A stretch of 64,000 nt of DNA from Gp6-AA40 sp036407095 (GCA_036407095.1 DASWZV010000099.1:1-64000), one strand, 5' to 3'. Positions 17,423-25,402 are shown, counted from the first letter of the stretch. Program-made: numbers and translations. Notes: generated from the letters alone by a model not told the origin.

Positions 17423-17582
17423 AGGTCGAATGAACCTGCGAAAGCAGGTGGAGCCGCTGTTATCGGTTGCGCTTCAGGCTTCCTCGAAACAGAGGCGTGC
17501 ACAACGCGCAACCTCGCGGCTCTCTTGGGAGTTGCGTTGGCTCAGACGAGCCTCCGACAACCATCACGAGCAAAGCAGGAGC
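17400..17582 (-). ncRNA. ssrS: 6S RNA
   Basis: Immediately downstream of zapA, the classical 6S RNA location, the minus strand folds into a long rod. An 11-bp closing helix pairs 17570-17580 with 17403-17413 (GCTTTGC with GCAAAGC plus wobble pairs). A second helix pairs 17547-17555 with 17421-17428 (GGAGG and TCG with CGA and CCTCC, one bulge). An apical helix has perfect GGTTGCGC / GCGCAACC arms enclosing a CCTCTGTTTCGAGG hairpin. On the 3' side of the central bubble is the small hairpin ACCTGCTTTCGCAGGT. The size of about 180 nt, the rod with internal bubble and AAGCCT on the descending strand fit 6S RNA, which mimics an open promoter and binds the housekeeping RNA polymerase. A U-rich tract follows the closing helix. 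Confidence 0.85.
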
Positions 17583-17637
17583 CGAATCGGATCTTACCGG
17601 CGGCACTATGGCCGGGTCAAGGAACGGGCGTAAGGAC

Positions 17638-17934
17638 TTACGACGCCGACACTTGCGCGAGTGCCGCGTCGACGATTCGTTCGAGACGGAGGGCGCGTTC
17701 GTTGAGGTTGACGTTCGACGAGGACTGCTGGCCGCGCTCGCGGAAGAACTCGTCGGCGATGTTGAGCGCCACGAGTATAGCCAGCCCGAGCATGTCGCTC
17801 GAAGGGGCCGAGTCCGAAGCCGTGCGCATCTTCTGGTCCACATACGCCGCGAGCTCGGTGATGTATCGCTCGTCCAACGTACTCCGGATTGGGTAGCGCT
17901 GACCGGCGATTTCGACCGTGATGACGCTGCTCAT
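17638..17934 (-). CDS. zapA: Cell division protein ZapA
   Basis: 98 residues, the usual ZapA size. The N-terminal half is the globular domain (VITVEIAGQRYPIRSTLDERYITELAAYVDQKM) and the C-terminal half a coiled coil (LVALNIADEFFRERGQ, then NLNERALRLERIVD). ZapA binds FtsZ and cross-links protofilaments at the division site. The gene is followed on the same strand by the 6S RNA and preceded by a small coiled-coil gene that resembles ZapB, then pheT, an arrangement seen in many bacteria. No unusual residues are seen. Confidence 0.93.
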   Translation of the reverse strand: MSSVITVEIAGQRYPIRSTLDERYITELAAYVDQKMRTASDSAPSSDMLGLAILVALNIADEFFRERGQQSSSNVNLNERALRLERIVDAALAQVSAS

Positions 17935-18053
17935 TGAATCGGCTCAGTGGACTGTTTGAGTCACTTTTGCAGCGGTCGCTCTTCGTTGTCGCGACCGCAA
18001 ATCCGCGGGCCAACCAACGGGCAACCCGCTCTAGAAACCCCTGATACGCCCCA

Positions 18054-18332
18054 CTAGATCGCTTCGAGCTGTTCGAGCATCTCGCTGACGCGCGACCGGA
18101 CGATCTCGCGCTCGTCGCGCAGCGTGGTCAATTCCGACTCGGTGGCTTCGTTGTCGGCGAGTCGCGCGCGGAGGCTCTCGATCTCACGTAGGAGCCGGGC
18201 GTTCTCATCGGTCGCGCGTGCGTGATCGTTGCGCAATTGAGAGACGACGCTGACCAGCAATCGGACCTTCTCCTCGAGACGATCGATGGGTTCGAGTTCC
18301 GTGCGTGCCAGTGCAGTTGCGTGCTTTGCCAT
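18054..18332 (-). CDS. Small coiled-coil protein, ZapB-like
   Basis: 92 residues, almost entirely coiled coil from about residue 14 to the end (IDRLEEKVRLLVSVVSQLRN, ARLLREIESLRARLADNE), with no export signal. Size, heptad pattern and position directly upstream of zapA fit ZapB-like division factors, which join ZapA to stabilise the Z ring. Sequence similarity in such short coils is weak evidence, so the name is inferred from context. A 120-base gap separates it from zapA. Confidence 0.65.
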   Translation of the reverse strand: MAKHATALARTELEPIDRLEEKVRLLVSVVSQLRNDHARATDENARLLREIESLRARLADNEATESELTTLRDEREIVRSRVSEMLEQLEAI

Positions 18333-18364
18333 CCGAATCCGAGCCTCTCACGGAAATAGGAGGA

Positions 18365-18541
18365 AGATTTCGGAAAGATGGTGCCACGAAGACATCGAAG
18401 ATTCAAGACGTTGCCACGAAGAGAAGCGGAGAATTCTTGGCCACAAAGATCACGAAAGACACGACGTCAGAAACGGAGAGAACTCCTAACCTTTGCGATC
18501 TTCGCGATCTTCGTGGCCAATAACCTCCGTGTGCTCCGCGG
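18365..18541. repeat. Palindromic repeat region with CACGAAG / CTTCGTG units
   Basis: The left part carries repeated GCCACGAAG-type units (18381, 18411) and the right part complementary GATCTTCG and CTTCGTGGCC units (18497-18522), so the region can form a long imperfect hairpin. It sits between pheT and the zapB-like gene and contains no plausible gene. It is purine-rich on the left and pyrimidine-rich on the right. Confidence 0.55.
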
Positions 18542-20590
18542 CTATCGCTGCACGGCTCCGTGGCGATCGCGCAGCGTGGCCACGATTGCATCCATCGCGG
18601 CTTGCACCTCGTGATCGGTGAGCGTGCGGTCGGGTGCCCTGAACGTCAGGCGCAGCGAGAGACTCAGCTTCCCCTCTGGAATGCCCTTGCCTTGATATCG
18701 ATCGAACTCCGAGATGTCGACGAGCGTGTCCGGCGCCGCGCCGGCGATCGAGTCGCGGACTGCCGCCGCCGCGAGCGAGTCGTCGATCAGGATCGAGATG
18801 TCGCGTGTGACCGACGGGTGGCGCGGGAGCGGGACGACCCGGAGGTCGTTCCTCAACGAGCCCTCGATCGCGTCGAGATCGAGCTCCGCGACGAACACCG
18901 TTGCCCCGGACACGCCGTGCCGCTCCGCTACATCCGGCGAGAGCTGGCCAAGCGTGCCGATTGGACGGCCGTCGGCAAGCCGCGCTCGAGCAGCGCGGCC
19001 GGGCACGAGCCAGGGTTCGGTGATCGGCTCGAACCGCACCAGCAGCTGCAGCGCGTCGCACAATCGATCGACGACGCCCCGGAGGTCGAAGAAGTCCACG
19101 GCGCGGGTGCCACCGCTCCAGTGATCGCCTCCGACCATACCGGCCCACGAGCACGCCAGCACGCGCTGCTCGCCACAGGCACGCGAGAACCGGGCGCCCA
19201 GCTCGAACAAACGCACATCGCGCTGTTCGCGCCGCAGGTTGTGGGCGACGGCATCGACGAGTCCGGGCAGCGCCGACGGGCGCAGTACGCCGAACTGCTC
19301 GGACAACGGGTTGGCAATCGCGACGATGTCGTCGGATGGCGCGAAGCCGGTGGCCGCAGCTTCCGCAATGAAGCCGAACGTTACGGCTTCGGAGAATCCC
19401 GCGCCGGTCATCAGAGCGCGCAGCCGTCGCCCGCGAGTGATCCTTCGGTCGACTGGGGGTGGGGGAGTGGTAAGCGCAGGAAATGTCACCGGAATCCGAT
19501 CGAACCCGTAGTGCCGGGCGATTTCCTCGATGAGATCGACTTCGCGCAGCACGTCGCCGCGCCGGGTGGGTACGGTCACGTCCCAACCGCCTTCGGCGTC
19601 TTTGAGCGCGAACCCGAGGCTCTCGAGGATCCGCCGGATCTCGTCTTCGGGAACGACGACTCCCAGGAGCCCTGCAATCTTCGCTTGCCGAAGACGACGC
19701 ACCGACGGCTCGATGCGAGCGGGATAGCGATCGACGACCGTCGAGCCAGGTGTCCCGGTCTTCGTGCGATCGAGAAGCGCGCAGGCGCGCTCCATCGCGG
19801 TGACCGGCAGTCGCGGATCGGACCCGCGTTCGAAGCGGATGCTCGCCTCGGTCTTGAGGCCGAGTGCCTTGCTCGTACGTCGCACGGACAGCGGATTGAA
19901 GTACGCGCTCTCGAGGACGATCGTCGTCGTTCCGCTCGAGACCTCCGAGTCGTGACCGCCCATCACGCCGGCGATCGCAACCGCGGATTGCGCATCGGCG
20001 ATGACGAGCATGCTGGGATTGAGCGTCCGCATCTGCCCGTCGAGCGTGCGGAGCGCTTCACCGGCGCGCGCGGTTCGCACGCGGATCTGTCCGCCGTTCA
20101 GACGGGCACGATCGAAGGCGTGCATCGGCTGGCCAAGCTCCAGCATCACGTAGTTGGTCACGTCGACCACGTTGTTGATCGGACGCACGCCGGCAGCACG
20201 CAGGCGGGCTTGCATCCAGTCGGGGGAGGGACCGACAGTCACGGCTGCGACGGCACCCGCGTATCGCGGACACAAGTCGGGGTTCTCGATGGCGATGTCG
20301 ATGTCGCCCTGCTCGACGGATCGCAGCGATGACAGCGCCAGCGCCGAGGCGCCGACCGCGGGCCGGCGCACTTGGAGCCGATAGGCGGTCGCCACTTCGC
20401 GCGCGATGCCAGCCACCGACATGCAGTCGGGGCGATTGGCCGTGATCTCGAAGTCGAGCACCGCATCGTCGTTGTCGATCGGCTCGATGCCTTCCACCGC
20501 GAAGCCGCGCACCGACATCGTCGCCGCGATCGATTCGGGCGTGCCGGGCACATCGACGAACTCGCGCAGCCAGGAGGTGAGGACCCTCAT
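18542..20590 (-). CDS. pheT: Phenylalanine--tRNA ligase beta subunit (no EMAP-type OB fold)
   Basis: 682 residues from the ATG that overlaps the pheS stop (ATGA); a longer upstream reading would run into pheS and is rejected. Core motifs: RVLTSWLREFVD at the start, ITANRPDCMSVAGIARE, the B3/B4 editing region (MHAFDRARLNGG), the B5 domain, AREVDLIEEIARHYGFDRIPV, and a C-terminal ferredoxin-like anticodon-binding domain (HPSVTRDISILIDD). After about 45 residues the protein goes straight from GFAVEGIEP to DAVLDFEITANRPDC, so the tRNA-binding OB fold normally inserted there is missing, which explains the length of 682 instead of about 800. The subunit forms an alpha2-beta2 enzyme with PheS. Confidence 0.95.
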   Translation of the reverse strand: MRVLTSWLREFVDVPGTPESIAATMSVRGFAVEGIEPIDNDDAVLDFEITANRPDCMSVAGIAREVATAYRLQVRRPAVGASALALSSLRSVEQGDIDIAIENPDLCPRYAGAVAAVTVGPSPDWMQARLRAAGVRPINNVVDVTNYVMLELGQPMHAFDRARLNGGQIRVRTARAGEALRTLDGQMRTLNPSMLVIADAQSAVAIAGVMGGHDSEVSSGTTTIVLESAYFNPLSVRRTSKALGLKTEASIRFERGSDPRLPVTAMERACALLDRTKTGTPGSTVVDRYPARIEPSVRRLRQAKIAGLLGVVVPEDEIRRILESLGFALKDAEGGWDVTVPTRRGDVLREVDLIEEIARHYGFDRIPVTFPALTTPPPPVDRRITRGRRLRALMTGAGFSEAVTFGFIAEAAATGFAPSDDIVAIANPLSEQFGVLRPSALPGLVDAVAHNLRREQRDVRLFELGARFSRACGEQRVLACSWAGMVGGDHWSGGTRAVDFFDLRGVVDRLCDALQLLVRFEPITEPWLVPGRAARARLADGRPIGTLGQLSPDVAERHGVSGATVFVAELDLDAIEGSLRNDLRVVPLPRHPSVTRDISILIDDSLAAAAVRDSIAGAAPDTLVDISEFDRYQGKGIPEGKLSLSLRLTFRAPDRTLTDHEVQAAMDAIVATLRDRHGAVQR

Positions 20591-21681
20591 GGCGCTGGAA
20601 ACTGCTCGAGGAACCGGAGATCGTTCTCGTAGAACAGGCGGATGTCGTCGACGCCGTACTTGAGCATGGCGATGCGCTCGAGTCCCATGCCGAATGCGAA
20701 CCCGGTGACCGCCTCGGGGTCGTAGCCCACTGCTTCGAACACGGCGGGATGCACCATTCCGCTCCCGAGAATCTCGAGCCATCCGGTCTGCTTGCAGATG
20801 CTGCATCCGCTGCCGCCGCATCGATGGCAGCTGATGTCGACCTCGGCGCTCGGCTCCGTGTACGGGAAGAAGCTGGGACGCAGCCGCACCTTGACGTCAC
20901 CGAAGAGCGCCGCGACCATCGCCTCGAACGTGCCCTTCAGATCGGCCATCGTGATCGAGGGGCCGACGACCAGGCCCTCGAACTGCTGGAACATCGGCGT
21001 GTGGGTCAGATCCAGGTTGTCGCGGCGGTACACGCGCCCCGGGACAATGATGCGCACCGGTGGCGGGAACGTCTTCATGTAGCGGATCTGCATCGCCGAG
21101 GTGTGCGTGCGCAGCAGGGTCGCCGCGCGTACCTGCGCGTCCGGGACCGTGCCGTGGTGAGCGCCCCAGATCCCGCCAACGACGGGCGTGGCCAGATACA
21201 ACGTGTCCTGCATGTCACGCGCGGGGTGATCCGGCGGCATGTTCAGCGCTTCGAAGTTGTGGAAGTCGTCTTCGACCTCGGGCCCTTCGAGGATCTCGTA
21301 GCCCATGTGGCTGAAGATGTCCTCGACCTGTTCGCGGACGCGCATCAGCGGATGGATGCGGCCGGCAATGAGATCGCGCCCCGGCAGCGTGACATCGACG
21401 GCGCCAGCGGGCCGGCGGGTAGCTGACAGCGAGCCCCGCTTCTCCTCTATGGCTGCTTCGATCTCTGTCTTGAGTCGGTTGACGAGTGCGCCGAAGGCCT
21501 TCCGCTCGTCGGGAGGGAGGGACCCGAGCTGTTTCATCAGCCCGGTGACGCGTCCCGACTTGCGACCGAGCCAGTCGTCGTGCAGCGCCTTGAGCGCGGC
21601 GTCAGACGCGATCGCCGTCAGGCTGCCGCGGAATTCCGCTCGCAGCGACTCGATGCTCGTAGTCTGGGAGGCGTCGGACAT
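20587..21681 (-). CDS. pheS: Phenylalanine--tRNA ligase alpha subunit
   Basis: 364-residue class II synthetase catalytic subunit. An N-terminal coiled coil (residues 1-90) is followed by motif 1 (HPLMRVREQVEDIFSHMGYE), motif 2 (VYRRDNLDLTHTPMFQQFEG) and motif 3 (GFAFGMGLERIAMLKYGVDD). Cys residues in ISCHRCGGSGCSICKQTGW suggest a zinc-ribbon-like insertion seen in many bacterial PheS proteins. It charges tRNA-Phe together with PheT. It overlaps pheT by four bases, so the subunits are translationally coupled. Confidence 0.96.
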   Translation of the reverse strand: MSDASQTTSIESLRAEFRGSLTAIASDAALKALHDDWLGRKSGRVTGLMKQLGSLPPDERKAFGALVNRLKTEIEAAIEEKRGSLSATRRPAGAVDVTLPGRDLIAGRIHPLMRVREQVEDIFSHMGYEILEGPEVEDDFHNFEALNMPPDHPARDMQDTLYLATPVVGGIWGAHHGTVPDAQVRAATLLRTHTSAMQIRYMKTFPPPVRIIVPGRVYRRDNLDLTHTPMFQQFEGLVVGPSITMADLKGTFEAMVAALFGDVKVRLRPSFFPYTEPSAEVDISCHRCGGSGCSICKQTGWLEILGSGMVHPAVFEAVGYDPEAVTGFAFGMGLERIAMLKYGVDDIRLFYENDLRFLEQFPAP

Positions 21682-21799
21682 GAATCAATGCCCAAGGCTC
21701 AATGCACAGCCCTCGACGTTGCTCGGGGTGGCCTGAGCATAGTCGAAGGCCAATGCCCAACGTTGACTTGAGCATTGGGCATTGCGCATCGTGCATTGA
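21682..21799. repeat. Palindromic CAATGCC/GCATTGG heptamer element
   Basis: Between pheS and rplT the left arm reads CAATGCCCAAGGCTCAATGC and the right arm GAGCATTGGGCATTGCGCAT, giving an imperfect hairpin. Within it sits a CCTTCGACTC-type copy on the minus strand (GGCCTGAGCATAGTCGAAGG, 21730-21749). No gene is visible. Confidence 0.6.
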
Positions 21800-22159
21800 C
21801 TAGGCCGGGAGCGCGGTCTTGGCCTGCTCCGCGACCTTCGCAAAGGCCGCAGGCTGCGTGGCCGCCAACGATGCGAGCATCTTGCGATCCAGCTGGCTGC
21901 CGGCCGACTTGAGGCCGCGCATCAACTGCGCGTAGGTGAGCCCGTGCTCGCGCGCGGCAGCGTTGATGCGCACGATCCAGAGGCGGCGATACTCGCGCTT
22001 CTTGTTCTTGCGGCCGACGTACGCGTACTTCAGCGCGGTGTCGACCGACTCTTTTGCGGCGCGATAGAGCTTGCTCTTCGTCTGATAGAAGCCTTTGGCC
22101 CGTGCCAGCAACTTCTTCCGCTTCGCGCGCCGGACTGTTCCTCGTTTGACTCTCGGCAT
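21800..22159 (-). CDS. rplT: 50S ribosomal protein L20
   Basis: 119 residues, normal for L20: MPRVKRGTVRRAKRKKLLARAKGFYQTKSKLYRAAKESVDTALKY with very basic N-terminus, then RLWIVRINAAAREHGLTYAQLMRGLKSAGSQLDRKMLASLA. L20 is needed for early 50S assembly and often represses its own infC-rpmI-rplT operon through a leader RNA. Here the order thrS-infC-rpmI-rplT-pheS-pheT on the minus strand matches the classical cluster. Confidence 0.98.
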   Translation of the reverse strand: MPRVKRGTVRRAKRKKLLARAKGFYQTKSKLYRAAKESVDTALKYAYVGRKNKKREYRRLWIVRINAAAREHGLTYAQLMRGLKSAGSQLDRKMLASLAATQPAAFAKVAEQAKTALPA

Positions 22160-22171
22160 TGCAGTATGTCC

Positions 22172-22276
22172 TGTAATTCAAAATTCAAAATGCACAATGC
22201 AAAAGGAACCGAGCTGATTCAAAACGCCTTTTGCCTTCTACCTTTTGCATTTTGAATTTTGCATTTCGCATTACAC
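22172..22276. repeat. CAAAATG / CATTTTG heptamer palindrome
   Basis: The rplT-rpmI gap is filled by an AT-rich imperfect hairpin in otherwise GC-rich DNA. The left arm carries tandem 7-bp units (ATTCAAA, ATTCAAA, ATGCACA, ATGCAAA) and the right arm their complements (CTTTTGCATTTTGAATTTTG, CATTTCG). The same family fills the gap at 52277. Confidence 0.75.
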
Positions 22277-22278
22277 CG

Positions 22279-22476
22279 TCACTTATACGGCAGCATCCGT
22301 TCGAGTTTCGGCGCGTCCTGTGGCGCTACTTCGCGCATGCCGCGCATGTGGCGCTTCGACTTCGTCGTTTTGCCCGTCAGGATGTGGCGCTTGAACGCGC
22401 TTCCCCGCACGATCTTTCCCGTGCCTGTCTTCTTGAAGCGCTTGGCGGCGCCCCGGTGCGTCTTGAGTTTTGGCAT
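22279..22476 (-). CDS. rpmI: 50S ribosomal protein L35
   Basis: 65 residues beginning MPKLKTHRGAAKRFKKTGTG, the usual L35 start; an upstream in-frame GTG three codons earlier (MNTMPK) is less likely. The rest (KIVRGSAFKRHILTGKTTKSKRHMRG) is canonical. It lies between infC and rplT as expected; a repeat element separates it from rplT. Confidence 0.97.
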   Translation of the reverse strand: MPKLKTHRGAAKRFKKTGTGKIVRGSAFKRHILTGKTTKSKRHMRGMREVAPQDAPKLERMLPYK

Positions 22477-22526
22477 CGTGTTCACTGTCCGCGCGGTCCA
22501 AAGGACCCCGCTCTACGTACCGCGAT

Positions 22527-23123
22527 CTACTCTTCGGTCACTGTTGCCGTATCGGGCGCTTCCGCTTTCGGTCTCGGTGCACTCTTCCGGCTCGTGCGCT
22601 GGCTCAGGATGACGTGCATCTGATTGCCTTCCATGCGCGGCGACGTTTCCGCCAGTGCCACTTCGGCCAGCTCTCCCAGCAGGCGCTCGAGGATGCGCCG
22701 CCCGATCTCGGGGTGCGCCATCTCGCGGCCGCGGAAAAAGATCGTGGCCTTGACCTTGTCCCCATCGCTCAAGAAGCGCTCGATGTGCTTCTTCTTGAAC
22801 TGATAGTCGTGCTCGTCGACCTTCGGGCGGAACTTGATCTCCTTGACCTCGATCACCCGCTGGTGCTTCTTGGCCTCGCGAGATCGCTTCTGCTCCTGGT
22901 ACTGATACTTCCCGAAGTCCATGATGCGGCACACGGGCGGCACGGCGGTCGGAGAGATCTCGACGAGGTCGAGCCCCTTCTGACGCGCAATGACGAGCGC
23001 CTGCGGCGGCGGCATGATCCCGAGCTGTTGACCGTTCTCGTCGATGACCCGGATTTCGCGCACGCGAATGCGCTCGTTCGTGCGAACGCGGTCATCACGT
23101 CTTGGCGATCGATCGAATGCGAT
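22527..23123 (-). CDS. infC: Translation initiation factor IF-3, predicted AUC start
   Basis: IF-3 binds the 30S subunit and checks the start codon and initiator tRNA. The first standard start (GTG at 23063) would begin at MREIRVIDENG and lose the conserved N-terminal RVNERIR-like segment. Reading upstream in frame restores RVRTNERIRVREIR and reaches ATC at 23121-23123, five bases after a strong GGAGG at 23129-23133 and 17 bases after the thrS stop. infC is known for rare AUU/AUC/AUA starts that let IF-3 repress its own translation, so AUC is the best start (198 residues). N-domain (NGQQLGIM, LDLVEISPTAVPPVCRIMDFGKY), linker (YQEQKRSREAKKHQ) and C-domain (KEIKFRPKVDEHDY, FFRGREMAHPEIG) are all present. 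Confidence 0.95.
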   Translation of the reverse strand: MAFDRSPRRDDRVRTNERIRVREIRVIDENGQQLGIMPPPQALVIARQKGLDLVEISPTAVPPVCRIMDFGKYQYQEQKRSREAKKHQRVIEVKEIKFRPKVDEHDYQFKKKHIERFLSDGDKVKATIFFRGREMAHPEIGRRILERLLGELAEVALAETSPRMEGNQMHVILSQRTSRKSAPRPKAEAPDTATVTEE

Positions 23124-23133
23124 AACGTCCTCC
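23121..23133 (-). promoter_or_regulatory. GGAGG ribosome site with AUC start of infC
   Basis: Minus-strand reading is GGAGG, ACGTT, ATC. The spacing of five bases and the absence of any ATG, GTG or TTG between the thrS stop and the conserved N-terminus decide the start. IF-3 discriminates against such starts, so this is probably an autoregulatory site. Confidence 0.8.
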
Positions 23134-23140
23134 GAGTTTG

Positions 23141-25099
23141 TTACGCCGACTTCTGTTCTGCCGGCGGCGGTCCACCCATGCTCTTCGTTCGAATCTCCTC
23201 GAGCGCGTCTGCGACGAACGTGTCGAGAGGCCGCGACCCGAGGTCTCCCGCCGAACGACTGCGCACCGAAACCGCGTTCTCCGAGGCTTCGCGATCGCCG
23301 GTCACCAGCATATACGGGATCTTCTGAAGCTGGGCCTCCCGGATCTTATAACCAATCTTCTCCTGCCGATCGTCGAGTTCGACCCGGAGCCCGGCGGCAG
23401 CCAGCCGATGCCGGACCGTGATCGCATAGTCGCGATGGCGGTCGGAGATGGGCATGACCACGGCCTGAACCGGGGCCAGCCACAGCGGCCAGGCCCCCGC
23501 GAAATGCTCGATCAACAAGGCAATGAACCGTTCGATGCTGCCGAAGATCGCCCGATGGATGATCACCGGGCGATGCTCCGCGTTATCGGCGCCGATGTAC
23601 TTGAGGTCGAACCGGTCCGACTGCATGTAATCGAGCTGAATCGTCGCGCACTGCCATTTCCGCCCGATCGCGTCGGTCACGTCGAAATCGATCTTCGGGC
23701 CGTAAAACGCACCGTCGCCTTCGTTGATGGTGTAGGGCTTGCCGGCTGCATCGAGCGCACGCTTCAGTTCGTTCTCGGCATGGTTCCAGGTCTCGATCGT
23801 CCCGAGATACTCGGACGGCCGGGTCGAGAGTTTGACTGAATACTCGAGGCCGAAATCGTCGTACACGCGCTGTACGAGCTGCAGCAGCCTTGCCACTTCC
23901 TCGCCGATCTGCGACTCCATCACGAAGCAGTGCGCATCGTCCTGGCTGAACTGCCGGACGCGCGTCAACCCGGTGAGCACGCCTGATGCCTCGTTGCGGT
24001 GCAGAGGCGTCTGCTCATGGAACCGGATCGGCAGGTCACGATAGCTCCGCACTTCGCTGGCGTACATCAGATAGTGGCCGGGGCAGTTCATTGCCTTCAG
24101 GCCCATCTGCTCGCCTTCCGACTCGACGAGAAACATGTTCTGCCGGTAGTGCTGCCAGTGCCCCGACGTCTCCCACAGCGCCTTGTTGAAGATGATAGGG
24201 GCTTTGACCTCCGTGTAACCCGCGGGGATCAATACGCCTCGCATGTAGTTCGAGAGGGTGTTGTACAGCACCGTCCCTTTCGGCAGCCAGAACGTGGCAC
24301 CAGGCGCCCACGCATGGAACATGAAGAGGCGCTGATCGCGCCCGATCTTCCGGTGGTCGCGCTTCCTCGCTTCCTCGAGCCGGTGCAGGTAATCCTGCAG
24401 CTCCTTGTCCGAGAAGAACGCCGTGCCGTACACGCGCTGCATCGGCTGATTCCGCGCATCGCCCTTCCAATAGGCGTTCGACGTAGTCAGCAGCTTGAAG
24501 GCCTTGAGCTTGCCCGTCGAAGGGACGTGCGGTCCGACGCAGAAATCGACGAAGGTCTCCTTGTCTTTGATGGTGTAGCAGGAGACTTCAGACTGACCTT
24601 CGGTCTTCTCGTCAATCAGCTGCACCTTCAGCGGCTCTCCGCGCGCGCCGAAAAATTGCCTCGCTTCGTCGCGCGGCCACATCTGCCGTTCGAACACGAG
24701 GTCCTGATCCGCGAACTCGCGCATCTTCTTCTCGATGGCCTCGAGATCCTCGGGCACGAACGGGCGCGGCACGACGAAGTCGTAGAAGAAGCCTTCGTCG
24801 GTCGGTGGCCCTATTCCACACTGGACGGCAGGAAAGAGGTTCGTCACCGCTGCAGCCAACAGATGCGCCGTGCTGTGGCGATACACCATCAGCGCTTCCG
24901 GGCTCTTCGACGTCAGAATCTTGAGCCGGGCATCGGCGGTCAGGGGATACGTCAGGTCGACGAACCGATCGTCAACGACCGCAGCCAACGCCGCCTTCGC
25001 CAGTCCGGGCGAGATCGCCGCCGCAACGTCGCTGACAGGAGTGCCCGCAGCGACACTTCGCGTGGATCCGTCGGGAAGCGTGATCGTGACTTGGCTCAT
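23141..25099 (-). CDS. thrS: Threonine--tRNA ligase
   Basis: 652 residues, normal length. An N-terminal TGS domain (VTITLPDGSTRSVAAGTPVSD) is followed by the N2 editing domain with its zinc-like motif (YRHSTAHLLAAAVTNLFP and SCYTIKDKE), then the class II core: MNCPGHYLMYASEVRSYRDLPIR, VLTGLTRVRQFSQDDAHCFV, and YGPKIDFDVTDAIGRKWQC, and the anticodon-binding C-terminal domain (WPLWLAPVQAVVMPISDRH). It charges tRNA-Thr and removes mischarged Ser. It is the first gene of the thrS-infC-rpmI-rplT-pheST cluster. Its ATG directly abuts a CCTTCGACTC-type repeat. Confidence 0.97.
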   Translation of the reverse strand: MSQVTITLPDGSTRSVAAGTPVSDVAAAISPGLAKAALAAVVDDRFVDLTYPLTADARLKILTSKSPEALMVYRHSTAHLLAAAVTNLFPAVQCGIGPPTDEGFFYDFVVPRPFVPEDLEAIEKKMREFADQDLVFERQMWPRDEARQFFGARGEPLKVQLIDEKTEGQSEVSCYTIKDKETFVDFCVGPHVPSTGKLKAFKLLTTSNAYWKGDARNQPMQRVYGTAFFSDKELQDYLHRLEEARKRDHRKIGRDQRLFMFHAWAPGATFWLPKGTVLYNTLSNYMRGVLIPAGYTEVKAPIIFNKALWETSGHWQHYRQNMFLVESEGEQMGLKAMNCPGHYLMYASEVRSYRDLPIRFHEQTPLHRNEASGVLTGLTRVRQFSQDDAHCFVMESQIGEEVARLLQLVQRVYDDFGLEYSVKLSTRPSEYLGTIETWNHAENELKRALDAAGKPYTINEGDGAFYGPKIDFDVTDAIGRKWQCATIQLDYMQSDRFDLKYIGADNAEHRPVIIHRAIFGSIERFIALLIEHFAGAWPLWLAPVQAVVMPISDRHRDYAITVRHRLAAAGLRVELDDRQEKIGYKIREAQLQKIPYMLVTGDREASENAVSVRSRSAGDLGSRPLDTFVADALEEIRTKSMGGPPPAEQKSA

Positions 25100-25325
25100 C
25101 CTTCGACTCGCTTCGCTCGCTCAGGACTCGCTTCGCTCGTGGTCAGTCCTGGTTTGCGCAGCGTTCATGCTTCGTTTCGGGACCTGAGACGCGGCGGCCG
25201 TAAGGCCGACAGCCTTCGCGCGAAGAGTGGTCTGCCATCCGAAGCTCGTAGCTTGCGGTGACAGCCCACCGTCGCGCCTTCGGCGCTATGGTGGGCATCC
25301 TTCGCCTGCATTCCTGAGCGAAGGA
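25100..25325. repeat. Repeat-rich leader between tRNA-Val and thrS
   Basis: It starts next to the thrS ATG with CCTTCGACTCGCTTCGCTCG...CTCAGG, a copy of the dispersed element with an internal CGCTTCGCTCG duplication (25109 and 25129). Further along is a palindrome CCCACCGTCGCGCC / GGCGCTATGGTGGG (about 25267-25295). No gene or T-box specifier structure is recognised. Confidence 0.5.
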
Positions 25326-25402
25326 TGGTAGGCGCGGGTGGACTCGAACCACTGACCTCCTCCGTGTCAGGGAGGCGCTCTAACCAACTGAGCTACGCGC
25401 CT
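25326..25402 (-). tRNA. tRNA-Val (GAC)
   Basis: A 77-nt cloverleaf on the minus strand: acceptor AGGCGCG pairs with CGCGCCT, the D arm is GCTC/GAGC, the anticodon stem CCTCC/GGAGG holds loop CTGACAC with anticodon GAC, the T arm is GTGG-TTCGAGT-CCAC, and CCA is encoded. GAC reads Val GUC/GUU codons. Confidence 0.97.

Noticed and set aside
18560..20332. 590-codon plus-strand frame opposite pheT
   Set aside because: Composition bias of a shadow frame and no recognisable fold.
23999..25261. Long plus-strand frame opposite thrS
   Set aside because: Arg/His-rich shadow of thrS; the thrS motifs on the minus strand are complete.
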